A DNA stretch of 64,000 bases from Paenibacillus sp. EZ-K15 (GTDB taxonomy: Bacteria; Bacillota; Bacilli; Paenibacillales; Paenibacillaceae). Below, in pieces: positions 18,448 to 27,135 of this stretch; the first letter of the stretch is position 1; each line of letters begins with the position of its first letter. Under the pieces are notes generated by a model. It was given only the letters and a program-made list of their open reading frames with translations, did no database searches and was not told the origin of the DNA. Made by a program: the position numbers and the translations under genes. The stretch spans positions 125,368-189,367 of the forward strand of contig NZ_PDHM01000012.1 of assembly GCF_002573715.1 (NCBI RefSeq), given 5' to 3'.

Positions 18448-19890
18448 GTGTTGGAAAAGAAACAGTATGCACCGATCATTGCTGGCAATTATGCCGACCC
18501 GTCGATCATCCGGGTTGGCGAGGATTATTACATGACACATTCCTCCTACAAGCTGACGCCAGGTCTCGTCATCTGGCATTCGCGTGATTTGCTAAATTGG
18601 AGCCGGGTTGGGGCAGCATTGCCCCAATACGAGGGGGACGTATGGGCGCCGGAATTCGTGGCGTATAACGGCATGTATTATATTTATTATCCGGCAGCGC
18701 GAACGAACTGGGTCGTAACGGCATCCAGTCCGACGGGACCGTGGAGCAAACCGATCCATTTGGGGATCAAAGGAATTGATCCGGGGCACACGGTAGGACC
18801 GGACGGAAAGCGTTATTTGCATATGTCGGGCGGTGATTTTGTAGAGCTAACGGCGGACGGACTCGCGGTCACAGGCGAAGTGAGGCATGTGTATAACGGC
18901 TGGCGGTATCCGGACGATTGGGTCGTGGAGGCTTACAGTCTGGAGGGGCCGAAGATTACCGTTCACGATGGATATTACTATCTGACGGTGGCAGTTGGGG
19001 GGACAGCTGGACCGCCCACAAGCCATATGGCCGTGTCGTCAAGATCCAGAACGCCATGGGGACCTTGGGAGCACTCTCCGTTCAACCCGATTGTTCATAC
19101 GGAATCCAGGGATGAGCCCTGGTGGTCCAAAGGACACGCCTCGTTGATCGACTCCCCGGACGGCCAGTGGTGGATGGTCTACCATGCTTATGCGGGCGGG
19201 TTCCATTCGCTGGGCAGGCAGACCTTGCTCGAACCGATCGAATGGACTTCAGACGGATGGTTTCGTGCTGCAGAAGGTCGTGAGGGACTTATTGGCGAGT
19301 ACGATCGGCCGCATGATGAAGGTGAAATAAATGCTGTGAATCAAGGTGTTACATTCAGGGATACCTTTGCTGGAACTGAGCTGGGTTTGCATTGGCAGTG
19401 CGAAGGCGTGGAGCCTTCCGCCCGGTTCCATCCGAGGAATCATGAATTGGTAGCCGAGGCGGCATCCGAGGAGGCAAAAGCTTCTCCGCTGCTCAACATG
19501 GCAGGCCATAAGCGTTATTCAGCAGAGGTCGAGATCATCGTGGAGGGCCCGGCAGAAGGACGTCTGCTGCTCTATTATAACGATACGGCATATCTCGGGA
19601 TGGGAGTCAACGAGCGCGGGGTCCGGCATTTCCGGTCATTTAAGGGCTACGGCACGATGCCGAATGATCAGCGCAGGGCATTTTTGCGTTTGGTTAACGA
19701 TGCGCATATCGTTTCATTCTATTACAGCTTCGATGGGTTGGAATGGCTCCGGTATGACAAAGTGGCGGATGTTTCAGGATTCCATCACAATACGTTTGGC
19801 GGGTTTCAGAGCCTCCGCATCGGACTGGATGCCGTCGGTAAGGGCAGGGTGATTTTTCGGAATTTTTCATATAACGTCATAAGCAGCTGA
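18448..19890 (+). CDS. Glycoside hydrolase family 43, beta-xylosidase/arabinofuranosidase-like
   Basis: About 480 residues with GTG start at 18448 behind GAGAGGAGCGAG. The N-terminal 300 residues form the five-bladed propeller of GH43: NYADPSIIRVGEDYYMTHSS carries the base aspartate, DVWAPEFVAYNGMYYIYYPA follows, and SLEGPKITVHDGYYYLTV holds the likely acid glutamate. A C-terminal beta-sandwich (about 320-480) resembles the accessory domain of GH43 xylosidases. There is no signal peptide, so it should cleave imported oligosaccharides in the cytoplasm. It lies 16 nt after the permease gene in one operon. Xylose versus arabinose specificity cannot be read from the sequence. Confidence 0.9.
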   Translation: MLEKKQYAPIIAGNYADPSIIRVGEDYYMTHSSYKLTPGLVIWHSRDLLNWSRVGAALPQYEGDVWAPEFVAYNGMYYIYYPAARTNWVVTASSPTGPWSKPIHLGIKGIDPGHTVGPDGKRYLHMSGGDFVELTADGLAVTGEVRHVYNGWRYPDDWVVEAYSLEGPKITVHDGYYYLTVAVGGTAGPPTSHMAVSSRSRTPWGPWEHSPFNPIVHTESRDEPWWSKGHASLIDSPDGQWWMVYHAYAGGFHSLGRQTLLEPIEWTSDGWFRAAEGREGLIGEYDRPHDEGEINAVNQGVTFRDTFAGTELGLHWQCEGVEPSARFHPRNHELVAEAASEEAKASPLLNMAGHKRYSAEVEIIVEGPAEGRLLLYYNDTAYLGMGVNERGVRHFRSFKGYGTMPNDQRRAFLRLVNDAHIVSFYYSFDGLEWLRYDKVADVSGFHHNTFGGFQSLRIGLDAVGKGRVIFRNFSYNVISS

Positions 19891-19906
19891 AAGAAGGGAT
19901 AGGGCA

Positions 19907-21025
19907 ATGACAAAGAGATTAGAGGACATTCTGACGGATGGCGACGGGTTGTTTGAAGGTTTCTTCGAATGGCTCGAAGGACAATATGACGCTGCTTCCG
20001 GCGGCTTTTATTATGCCCGCAGTTCAAGGGATTCCGATGCGTTCACGCCGGACATCGAATCGACGGCGCAAGCATTGGGCATTATCGAGCGCTGCGGGCT
20101 TCAGCAAAGGCTGGCCGATGATATTAAGACGGGCATCGTGCGTTTTTTCCAGTCGAAGCAAGACCCTAGGGCGGGGTATTTCTATGATGCCGATCCCAGG
20201 ATGAAAAAAGACGATGTGATGGTGGGACGTGCACTTGGCTACAGCGTAGGAGCACTCCGAAAGTTGGGTGCAGCCCCTTTGCATCCGCTGCCGGGCAATC
20301 GGAATATGGCTCCGGCATACTGCCGTTCTCCTGAGGCTTATGCGGAGTGGCTGCGTTCGATCAGTCTTGCGAACAGCTGGCGCGGCTGCGACCGGCTGTG
20401 TAACTCGGCCCCCTATTTAAATCAGATGACGCCTGCGGATCGGGAGCCGTTCTTATCTAAAGCTCTCTCTTATTTTGCGAGTATACAAGACCCCGTGACA
20501 GGGTTGTGGGGTGAAGGCACCCCTTATGTGCGAATATCGGGAACTTTCAAGCTGTTGACATTCTATAACCAGTTTCAGGCTCCCCTGCCGCGGACGCCGG
20601 AAATATACCGTTCCCTGCTGCACGCTCTGCGGAACGAGAAGGCCGTTGACATGTGTTATATCCGGAACCCGATCAGCCTCCTGACCTCGATGAAGCTGCG
20701 CGTCCCGGAAGAGGACGTTCTGGAGATCGCGGAAATCACCTTGCGGAATATGGCGCGGCTCAAGCGGGCGGACGGCGGATTTTCCAGGGAAATCGATCAT
20801 TCCCCGCCGGCACCGAATGTGGCCCAAGTGAAGCAAGGTGAGTATTATCCTGACATGCCGGAGGCGGTTCCACTGGGCAAAGGAGAGATCGAGGGGGATA
20901 TGAATGCGGGAACGCAGGCAATTCTTATCCGCTATTCGCTGCATGAGCTCGGGGGGGTGCAGGAACGAAAGCTGAGTATTTCTGATTCTGTGTTCTCATC
21001 TCTACGAGCAGGCACGGGTAGATGA
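19907..21025 (+). CDS. Unassigned protein with probable alpha/alpha-barrel fold
   Basis: A 372-residue cytoplasmic protein of no family I can name. ATG at 19907 follows a GAAGGGATAGGG stretch, 14 nt after the GH43 gene. Sequence features: repeated helix pairs with Gly-Gly-Phe turns (DAASGGFYYARSS, then ADGGFSREIDHSPP), SIQDPVTGLWGEG, and DIESTAQALGIIERCG. This pattern resembles the terpenoid-cyclase-like or six-hairpin alpha/alpha toroid of some glycan-active enzymes such as lyases and unsaturated glucuronidases. Co-location with GH43, a cupin and esterases suggests a role in processing imported plant oligosaccharides. No catalytic residue can be assigned with confidence. Confidence 0.7.
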   Translation: MTKRLEDILTDGDGLFEGFFEWLEGQYDAASGGFYYARSSRDSDAFTPDIESTAQALGIIERCGLQQRLADDIKTGIVRFFQSKQDPRAGYFYDADPRMKKDDVMVGRALGYSVGALRKLGAAPLHPLPGNRNMAPAYCRSPEAYAEWLRSISLANSWRGCDRLCNSAPYLNQMTPADREPFLSKALSYFASIQDPVTGLWGEGTPYVRISGTFKLLTFYNQFQAPLPRTPEIYRSLLHALRNEKAVDMCYIRNPISLLTSMKLRVPEEDVLEIAEITLRNMARLKRADGGFSREIDHSPPAPNVAQVKQGEYYPDMPEAVPLGKGEIEGDMNAGTQAILIRYSLHELGGVQERKLSISDSVFSSLRAGTGR

Positions 21026-21202
21026 TATACGAATCAAGACTTCTATATATAGGATCAATCAGTTGAAATGACTCTCTGAATTTTTATGACATCGATAATA
21101 GGAATACATAGACCCTTCGGCGAAGAAGTTATGAAGTTTTTTTAATTTAATGAATCGATGAACGCGAAAATTTGGTGCTTGGATTAGCAGAGGAGGAGGA
21201 TC

Positions 21203-21520
21203 ATGGCGGAAATCGGAGTTTGGGAACAAGCGGAGCCCGGGGTATCAAGGAAGGTGTTTCAACCCGGAACCGGGCTAATGATGATGGAGGTGCATTTTGA
21301 AGAAGGGGCGGAAGGTGCATTGCACAGCCATCCCCATGAGCAGATGAGTTACTGTCTGAAGGGCGCCATCGAATTTTATATCAACGGTGAGACAACTCTG
21401 GTGCGTCAGGGAGATACCATCGTCATTCCCGGCGGGGCGGAGCATGGGGTAAAAGCACTGGAACCCTCCGCCCTTTTGGATACGTTTACACCGTTGAGAC
21501 TGGATTTGCTTGGTCTCTGA
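21203..21520 (+). CDS. Small cupin-domain protein
   Basis: A 105-residue single cupin. Motif 1 is present as HSHPHEQMSYCLKGAIEFYI, supplying histidines and a glutamate for a metal, and motif 2 as GDTIVIPGGAEHGVKALE. ATG follows AGAGGAGGAGG. Such stand-alone cupins bind a metal and often act as sugar isomerases, dioxygenases or sensors. Its place between an unknown enzyme and an esterase in a sugar locus suggests a step in sugar handling, possibly like the pectin-degradation protein KdgF, which linearises uronate sugars. That assignment is speculative. A gap of about 175 bases separates it from the gene before it and holds no other gene. Confidence 0.75.
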   Translation: MAEIGVWEQAEPGVSRKVFQPGTGLMMMEVHFEEGAEGALHSHPHEQMSYCLKGAIEFYINGETTLVRQGDTIVIPGGAEHGVKALEPSALLDTFTPLRLDLLGL

Positions 21521-21587
21521 GTGCATAAAGCTGAAGGAAATGAAGAAATGACTAATAGACTTGATATGAAGACAGAAAGGAATGGAT

Positions 21588-22400
21588 ATGATGAAGCTTT
21601 GGGAACAGGATATCCCCGGACATGAGTCGGTGGAAGAGAAATTCACACCCTACATGACACCTTATCTATTACAAAAGGACACGCCTCACGGGGCCGTGCT
21701 TGTGCTTCCGGGCGGCGGGTACCAGCAGCGCGCGGATCATGAGGGTGATCCGGTTGCCGTGTGGCTGAATTCGATTGGGCTATCGGCCTTTGTCGTTCAT
21801 TACCGGGTTGCCCCTTATCGCCATCCCTATCCGCTGGGCGATGCCCAGCGTGCAGTGCGGCTTGTAAGGCATCACGCCAAGGAGTGGAATATCGATCCGG
21901 ACCGTATCGGAATCCTCGGGTTCTCGGCAGGCGGACATCTAGCCGCGAGCGCCAGTACGCATTTCGATGAAGGAAACCCGGAGGCCGTGGATGCTGTGGA
22001 CCGGCAGAGCTCCCGCCCAAACGCTTCCATCTTGTGTTACCCGGTCATTTCTTTTAAGAATTATTACCATGAGGGCTCCATGTCCAAGCTGCTGGGAGAT
22101 GACCCGCCGGAAGAGTTGAGAAATGCGTTGTCTCTCGAGCGCGTGGTGAAACCGCAGACCCCGCCATCCTTTCTGTGGCATACCGCGGACGACGGCGCGG
22201 TTCCGGTTGAGAACAGCCTCATGTATGCCAAAGCGCTAAGCGAGCAGCGCATCCCGTTTGAGCTTCATGTTTTCCCTGAGGGCCGGCATGGTCTTGGTCT
22301 TGCGGAAGAAGATGCCAGTGTTTCGCAATGGACGGGCCTGTGCGCGGGCTGGCTGCAGAAGATCGGATTTCTGTCGCAAGCGAACGTGCAGGGAACGTAG
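21588..22400 (+). CDS. Alpha/beta-hydrolase esterase, acetyl-xylan esterase-like
   Basis: A 270-residue alpha/beta-hydrolase. The oxyanion region is VLVLPGGGYQQRADHEG; the nucleophile elbow is GILGFSAGGHLAASAS (Gly-Phe-Ser-Ala-Gly); the acid is in the TADDGAVPVENS segment and the histidine in FPEGRHGLGLAEED. This set is typical of the BD-FAE/esterase family that removes acetyl or similar groups from xylan-derived oligosaccharides. There is no signal peptide, so substrates would be imported. ATG at 21588 or 21591 follows AAAGGAA. It ends the GH43 cluster on the + strand at a strong terminator. Confidence 0.85.
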   Translation: MMKLWEQDIPGHESVEEKFTPYMTPYLLQKDTPHGAVLVLPGGGYQQRADHEGDPVAVWLNSIGLSAFVVHYRVAPYRHPYPLGDAQRAVRLVRHHAKEWNIDPDRIGILGFSAGGHLAASASTHFDEGNPEAVDAVDRQSSRPNASILCYPVISFKNYYHEGSMSKLLGDDPPEELRNALSLERVVKPQTPPSFLWHTADDGAVPVENSLMYAKALSEQRIPFELHVFPEGRHGLGLAEEDASVSQWTGLCAGWLQKIGFLSQANVQGT

Positions 22401-22435
22401 GACAAAGCAGCATACCTTGAGCATTCATGCAAAAA

Positions 22436-22470
22436 AACAAGCTCATCTGAAAAATTCAGATGAGCTTGTT
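22436..22470 (+). terminator. Intrinsic terminator ending the GH43 operon
   Basis: A perfect 15-bp inverted repeat, AACAAGCTCATCTGA against TCAGATGAGCTTGTT, with an AAAAT loop, 35 nt after the esterase stop codon. The A-run before and short T-run after suggest it can act in both directions. Confidence 0.9.
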
Positions 22471-22593
22471 CGTATAACCTAAAGATCAGGACCGGCCTCT
22501 AATCTCCTGTCGGAGGAACAGGACGTAAGAGATGGCGAAGCAGATCAGCGTAGCTATGGTCAGTCTGGTAATTAAGAAGGCGGTGAGTACGGG

Positions 22594-23619
22594 ATGTGGC
22601 GCGCAGATGCTTTGCTGGAGTCCATGTATAACGAAGCCATGGGACGAACGAAAGACAGGCAGGTTGCCATGAGTGCCGAAGAGCGCAAAGGGTATTTGAA
22701 GCAGACGCTTCGGCAATTGATCGGCGAATTCGAATCCAATGACAGGCATAAGCCTGTGCTGCTCGAACAGGAGCCGTGTGACGGATATATTCGGGAGAGG
22801 GTGGAGCTATCCGCCGTACCAGGTGTATCCTTTCCGGCGTATGTATTAATTCCGGAAGGGAATCAGGGGAAGCCGATGCCAGCAGCCGTCGCTGTTCATG
22901 GTCATGGCTATGGCAGCAGGGAGATTGTAGGGCTGAAGCAGGACGGCTCAAGCGATCCTGATGCATCTGGTTTACATCGGCATTTCGCTGTCCAGTTGGT
23001 ACGACGGGGCATGGTGGTGATCGCTCCGGATGTAGCCGGTTTCGGTGAGCGTCGCCTTGCGGCGGATCTCGCGCGGAATCCGGATGCCCCGAACTCCTGC
23101 CACCGGCTGTCCACCGGGCTGATGATGCATGGCAAGACACTCGCCGGTCTCCGCGCAGCCGAGACGCTAAAGGCATTGGATTATGTGGCCGAGCGTCCCG
23201 AGGTTCAGGCCGACAGAATCGGCATCATGGGCTTTTCGGGAGGCGGGCTTATCTCGTTCCTGTGCGCGGCGCTGGATGAACGGATACGGGCTGCCGTGCT
23301 TGCGGGATATCCCAATACTTTTAAGGACAGCATTATGGCGGTGCAGCACTGTGTATGTAATTATATCCCCGGCATGCTGAACCATGCCGAACTGCCGGAA
23401 TGGATGGGGCTGATCTCTCCTAGACCCTTGTTTCTGGAGTCGGGAACCCATGATCGGATATTTCCGGCTGCCGGCCTTGAAGCCGCGGCTCATGAGCTCA
23501 GGGAAATATATCGGCGTACCGGTGCGGAGGAGAAGCTTCGAACCGATCTGTTCCCCGGGTCACATGAAATCAGCGGCCGATATTCTTACGACTGGTTGTT
23601 TGATCGGTTAAGCAGCTAA
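22594..23619 (+). CDS. Alpha/beta-hydrolase (dienelactone-hydrolase/acetylesterase-like)
   Basis: A 341-residue protein. N-terminal about 80 residues are helical. The core has AAVAVHGHGYGSREIVGL, a FxGERR segment, the nucleophile in GIMGFSGGGLISFLCAA, an aspartate in SGTHDRIFP and a histidine in LFPGSHEI. The family includes acetyl-xylan esterase-like and uncharacterised large Abhydrolase_7-type enzymes. No signal peptide. It is transcribed alone after a terminator and before another, yet in the same orientation as the GH43 operon, so a role in deacylating imported oligosaccharides is likely but unproven. The ATG follows AAGGCGGTGAG. Confidence 0.8.
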   Translation: MWRADALLESMYNEAMGRTKDRQVAMSAEERKGYLKQTLRQLIGEFESNDRHKPVLLEQEPCDGYIRERVELSAVPGVSFPAYVLIPEGNQGKPMPAAVAVHGHGYGSREIVGLKQDGSSDPDASGLHRHFAVQLVRRGMVVIAPDVAGFGERRLAADLARNPDAPNSCHRLSTGLMMHGKTLAGLRAAETLKALDYVAERPEVQADRIGIMGFSGGGLISFLCAALDERIRAAVLAGYPNTFKDSIMAVQHCVCNYIPGMLNHAELPEWMGLISPRPLFLESGTHDRIFPAAGLEAAAHELREIYRRTGAEEKLRTDLFPGSHEISGRYSYDWLFDRLSS

Positions 23620-23726
23620 AGACTTGTGACGGGTATATTACTTAGCCGTTTCTTATCAGGTACTACTTGTAACAGGTCATCGCGCTTATGGGCCGCAACA
23701 GACAATGGGTGCAGGTGAAATAAAGC

Positions 23727-23763
23727 AAAAAGTGACTCCTGAATCATCAGGAGTCACTTTTTT
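23727..23763. terminator. Bidirectional intrinsic terminator
   Basis: AAAAAGTGACTCCTGA pairs perfectly with TCAGGAGTCACTTTTT around an ATCA loop, between the esterase and the convergent GH76 gene. A and T runs on both sides make it usable from either direction. Confidence 0.92.
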
Positions 23764-23799
23764 ACATGTCAGCATGGTTGCCGCTATAGCGCTTTAGGT

Positions 23800-26700
23800 T
23801 TACTCCAAGCCATCCTGCCAATCTTCGAGCAGGGAGTTCGCATCGGTATTTAATACCGTTTTGGCTTGATCGCTGACGTTGCGTCCCATCGGCTCTTTAT
23901 TCAGGTGCTTAGTGAAATTCTGCATATGCTTGACGGCATGATCCACTCTTCCCAGATCCAATTGATGCTGTACCTGGTTAAGAGCGTTGGTCAGCTGAGG
24001 AATGATCGCTCCGCTTACATCTCCTGAATCCGCGAATCGGGCGATTAATTGTTTCATGGAAGGCACGCTGGTGATGACCCGGAACTGGATTGTTTTATGA
24101 AGCTTGTTACCGGAGCGATCTTCAGTCGTAACCGTTGCTGTTATGTCGCCCAAATTACCGGCCAGATCGATATCGATGGCGTCCTTGGTCAATGGATCCA
24201 GCGCATATGCTTTGCCGTTGATGGTTATTTCGGCAAATTGGATGGCGGAAGTGTCCGTGAATTTGAAGCTGAGGACCATGTAATCCTCCAAAGAATCGCC
24301 ATCCTCCAAGCTCTTGCCATTGGCGGTCAGAGTGAAGGAAGGAGCATCGGTAACCTCGACGGTGACTCCCTGCGAAACATTTCCGGACCGATCAACGGAC
24401 CGGATGAAGAGCGAGTAATCCTTGCCCGCCTCGATTCCCTGTATCACCGCTGTTTGAATACCACGATTGACCTCGATGACGTCGCCGACCTGCTGTCCAT
24501 TGCTCCGCAGCGTAATTTGCACTTTTTGAGCATCGATATCATAAGGACCATCCCAAGACAGCGTTATGTTTCCTTCACCGCGCTTCACCTGCACGTTCTC
24601 TACCTCACCCGGGGCAACGTCGTCCTCTTCGGGTATGGTGGGAGGAGCAGGCTCCGTAAATACGGCCGGATCGCCAAAAGTGAATTTATCAAAGTTGTAT
24701 AACCAGTCTCCACCTTTGAAAGACATGAATACAATGTGTTTTCCCGTTACAGGGGTAGTTACATCCGTCGAGAAAACTTTGAAATTTTGCCAGCCTCCGG
24801 TCCCTGAGACGGTGGCTGTTGCAATGACCGGACCGCCCAGACTGTCCAGTCTGACCTCGATCGTCCCGCCAGCCGTGGCGCTGGCTGCGTTGACATGGAA
24901 TTGGGTAGGGCTTTCGCTGCCAAAATCGACATAATTATACATAGCATAAGGGTTATTCGGACCAAACATCCCGGCTAAGTAAGTTTCCCCGCCGCCGGTT
25001 TCTCTGCCGAAGCCTACCCCATTCGTATAGTTTTCGGCTTCCAGCTTCTCGTAAGCATCTCTTGCTTTTCCTTTCATGGTGGTAAAGGTGAACCACTCCA
25101 GATTGAGAGGGTAGTCGCTGTCATTCGCTCCCTTGAAAACAAGGTATACATCGTGAACGCCTACAGCGAGGGTGTCATCGATATTCGCCATGATATCGAC
25201 CCAGTTATCCCAGCTTCCCAGCGCCGGAATTTGAACGACACCTGCGGTAGGTCCATCTAGACTGTCCAATTTAATCTCGATCGTGCCGCCTTGATTGCCG
25301 CTTGCCACATGCACAGTGATACCAGCCGCGCCAGTTCCAAAATCAATTCCTTCATAAGAGGCATAGGCATTGTGATGGATTCCGTCCAAATATCCGAACT
25401 CGGCATGTTTACTAAGTCCTTCGCTGCTGTCATAATTTCCGGCCTTCAGCTTGGCATAGGCGTCGGTTTCGGTCGGGTCCGTCGTCGTAAATTGAACCCA
25501 GTTTAAATTGAATAAATAATCGTCATTTGTCTTGGTGAAGACAAGATACACATCATGGACGCCGGTTATGGTGCTTGGCGCTCCCTGGTCATCTTTAAGG
25601 AGGGTGACGGCATCGATATAATGATTCCAATCGCCCGTTCCCTCTACGTTCAAGGTCCCGACTTTGGGGCCATCCTTGGAATCAAGCCGGATCTCAATTT
25701 GGCCTCCGCCCGTTCCGCTAGACGCTCTGGCAATGAAGCCGATCGCGCCGTCTGATCCGAAATCCACATTTTTGTAAGCGGCATAAGAGCCATGCTGGAT
25801 TCCGCCTAATTGCAGTGAACCTTCAAATGAACCCTCCAGCACGAATCCGGCCCCAATGTTGTAGCGTTCCGCTTCGATTTTCTCAAAGGGGTTTTTGACG
25901 GCATAACGAAGCTCCGCTTCCATCGGCTTGATAACGTTTAAAGCTTGAACGGCAGCGGCCGAGGACCAGGATTCATAGGTCCCGGACAGCAGCTGTCCTG
26001 CCCAGTTTCCATCCACGATATGATCCGGATTGCGGTGGCTCCAGGCCATTTCGACATTGAATGCAAGCCATTCGTCGAATTCAGCGCTGAATTCGGGGTG
26101 CTGGCCGGTTTCATCCAGTGTCTTTTGCAGATAGGCCAGATTGCGCATCAGGATCGTTTTGCCGCCTTTCAGATCTCCGTTGGGGCCTTCGTAATTCAAT
26201 ACCCCGTTTGAATCCACCAGGTGATTCTTGGTGAATTTAGCGGCCTTGACCGCGTCATCGAGGTAAACGGCATTTCCGGTCGCTTCATACAATCCGACGG
26301 CCGCTCCGATGTATGTACCCTGGTTGTAGTGAGTGGCATCCGGAACCGCGCCATGTTCAACTTCGATACGGTCGAACACTTTTCCGTTTCCGTCCGTAAG
26401 CATCGTTTTGCCCCATCTGAATATTTTGGTTGCCGCGTTCAAATAATGCTCATCTTTTGTAATATCGTAAAGATAAAGTGCAGCTTCCGCCGCCGGGAAG
26501 TTAATGCACGCATTCTTGGTATTATGGTCGCTGTTCAGCCACCAAATGCCGCCGCTCGCGAACTCTTCATCCCACTGCGTATCGTACACGAAATCGAAAT
26601 GATCCTTTGCGGCCTTCAAATATCTTGGATTCCCGGTGATTTGATAGGCTCTGGCGCTTCCCATCGCCCACCACATAATATCGTCATTGAAGGGATTATT

Positions 26701-27054
26701 CGTCCAATCTTGGCCGTACTTGGCGACGGTGCCGTCATATACATCGTCGATCTGCGTTTTAAGCTCGGCTTTCAAGGCAGGATCGGAGGTATGCTGATAT
26801 GCATCCATGACCAATTCCCACAGCTCTGCCTCCACCCAGAAGTCTTGATGCTTTTCTCGCTTCGAGTCCTTCCAGAACATCTTGGCGTTCGGGTCCCAGA
26901 ATGTATCGTTAAAAGCTCTCATCGCAGTATCCCCGTCCGATGCGGTATAGGCGTAGGCTTTGGACGATCCGATGCCCGGCATGGAACCGAGCATAAGCGC
27001 GATAGCCAGAGGCACCGCCAGAAACCTGAAAAGTTGACCTGATCTAAGTGACAT
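23800..27054 (-). CDS. Secreted GH76 endo-alpha-1,6-mannanase with CBM6, FN3 and FIMAH domains
   Basis: A 1084-residue protein with start at 27054 (AAAGGAGG 7 nt upstream) and a Sec signal peptide ending near SSKAYAY. Domains: GH76 (about 40-380) with the catalytic pair in PFNDDIMWWAMGSARAYQ, whose aspartates fall at residues 124 and 125, the same numbers I recall for the Bacillus circulans enzyme; three CBM6-like modules (about 395-525, 540-660, 670-800), each with an EAENY-type start and an IEVRLDS core; a fibronectin-III domain (about 815-900); an Ig-like stretch; and a C-terminal FIMAH domain (about 1000-1075: LTNALNQVQHQLDLGRVDHA). GH76 enzymes cut alpha-1,6-mannan backbones, as in yeast cell-wall mannan. 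It is the last gene of the operon that begins with GH125 at 31708. Confidence 0.93.
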   Translation of the reverse strand: MSLRSGQLFRFLAVPLAIALMLGSMPGIGSSKAYAYTASDGDTAMRAFNDTFWDPNAKMFWKDSKREKHQDFWVEAELWELVMDAYQHTSDPALKAELKTQIDDVYDGTVAKYGQDWTNNPFNDDIMWWAMGSARAYQITGNPRYLKAAKDHFDFVYDTQWDEEFASGGIWWLNSDHNTKNACINFPAAEAALYLYDITKDEHYLNAATKIFRWGKTMLTDGNGKVFDRIEVEHGAVPDATHYNQGTYIGAAVGLYEATGNAVYLDDAVKAAKFTKNHLVDSNGVLNYEGPNGDLKGGKTILMRNLAYLQKTLDETGQHPEFSAEFDEWLAFNVEMAWSHRNPDHIVDGNWAGQLLSGTYESWSSAAAVQALNVIKPMEAELRYAVKNPFEKIEAERYNIGAGFVLEGSFEGSLQLGGIQHGSYAAYKNVDFGSDGAIGFIARASSGTGGGQIEIRLDSKDGPKVGTLNVEGTGDWNHYIDAVTLLKDDQGAPSTITGVHDVYLVFTKTNDDYLFNLNWVQFTTTDPTETDAYAKLKAGNYDSSEGLSKHAEFGYLDGIHHNAYASYEGIDFGTGAAGITVHVASGNQGGTIEIKLDSLDGPTAGVVQIPALGSWDNWVDIMANIDDTLAVGVHDVYLVFKGANDSDYPLNLEWFTFTTMKGKARDAYEKLEAENYTNGVGFGRETGGGETYLAGMFGPNNPYAMYNYVDFGSESPTQFHVNAASATAGGTIEVRLDSLGGPVIATATVSGTGGWQNFKVFSTDVTTPVTGKHIVFMSFKGGDWLYNFDKFTFGDPAVFTEPAPPTIPEEDDVAPGEVENVQVKRGEGNITLSWDGPYDIDAQKVQITLRSNGQQVGDVIEVNRGIQTAVIQGIEAGKDYSLFIRSVDRSGNVSQGVTVEVTDAPSFTLTANGKSLEDGDSLEDYMVLSFKFTDTSAIQFAEITINGKAYALDPLTKDAIDIDLAGNLGDITATVTTEDRSGNKLHKTIQFRVITSVPSMKQLIARFADSGDVSGAIIPQLTNALNQVQHQLDLGRVDHAVKHMQNFTKHLNKEPMGRNVSDQAKTVLNTDANSLLEDWQDGLE

Positions 27055-27135
27055 GAATGTTCCTCCTTTATTTTCAAATTCGAAGCCGATCCGTTCCATT
27101 CATGATCGGCTTCATGAGCTTCACGGTTCCGGTTA

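Noticed and set aside
21100..21150. Terminator-like hairpin before the cupin gene
   Set aside because: CTTCGGCGAAG is very short and followed only later by a T-run; not strong enough to call.
22486..22590. Minus-strand frame ending in a hydrophobic helix just before a terminator
   Set aside because: It could be the end of a decayed membrane gene, but the rest of the frame lies opposite the esterase gene and shows nothing, so chance is as likely.
26221..27042. + strand open frames opposite the GH76 gene
   Set aside because: The opposite strand encodes clear GH76 motifs and a signal peptide; these frames have no such support.
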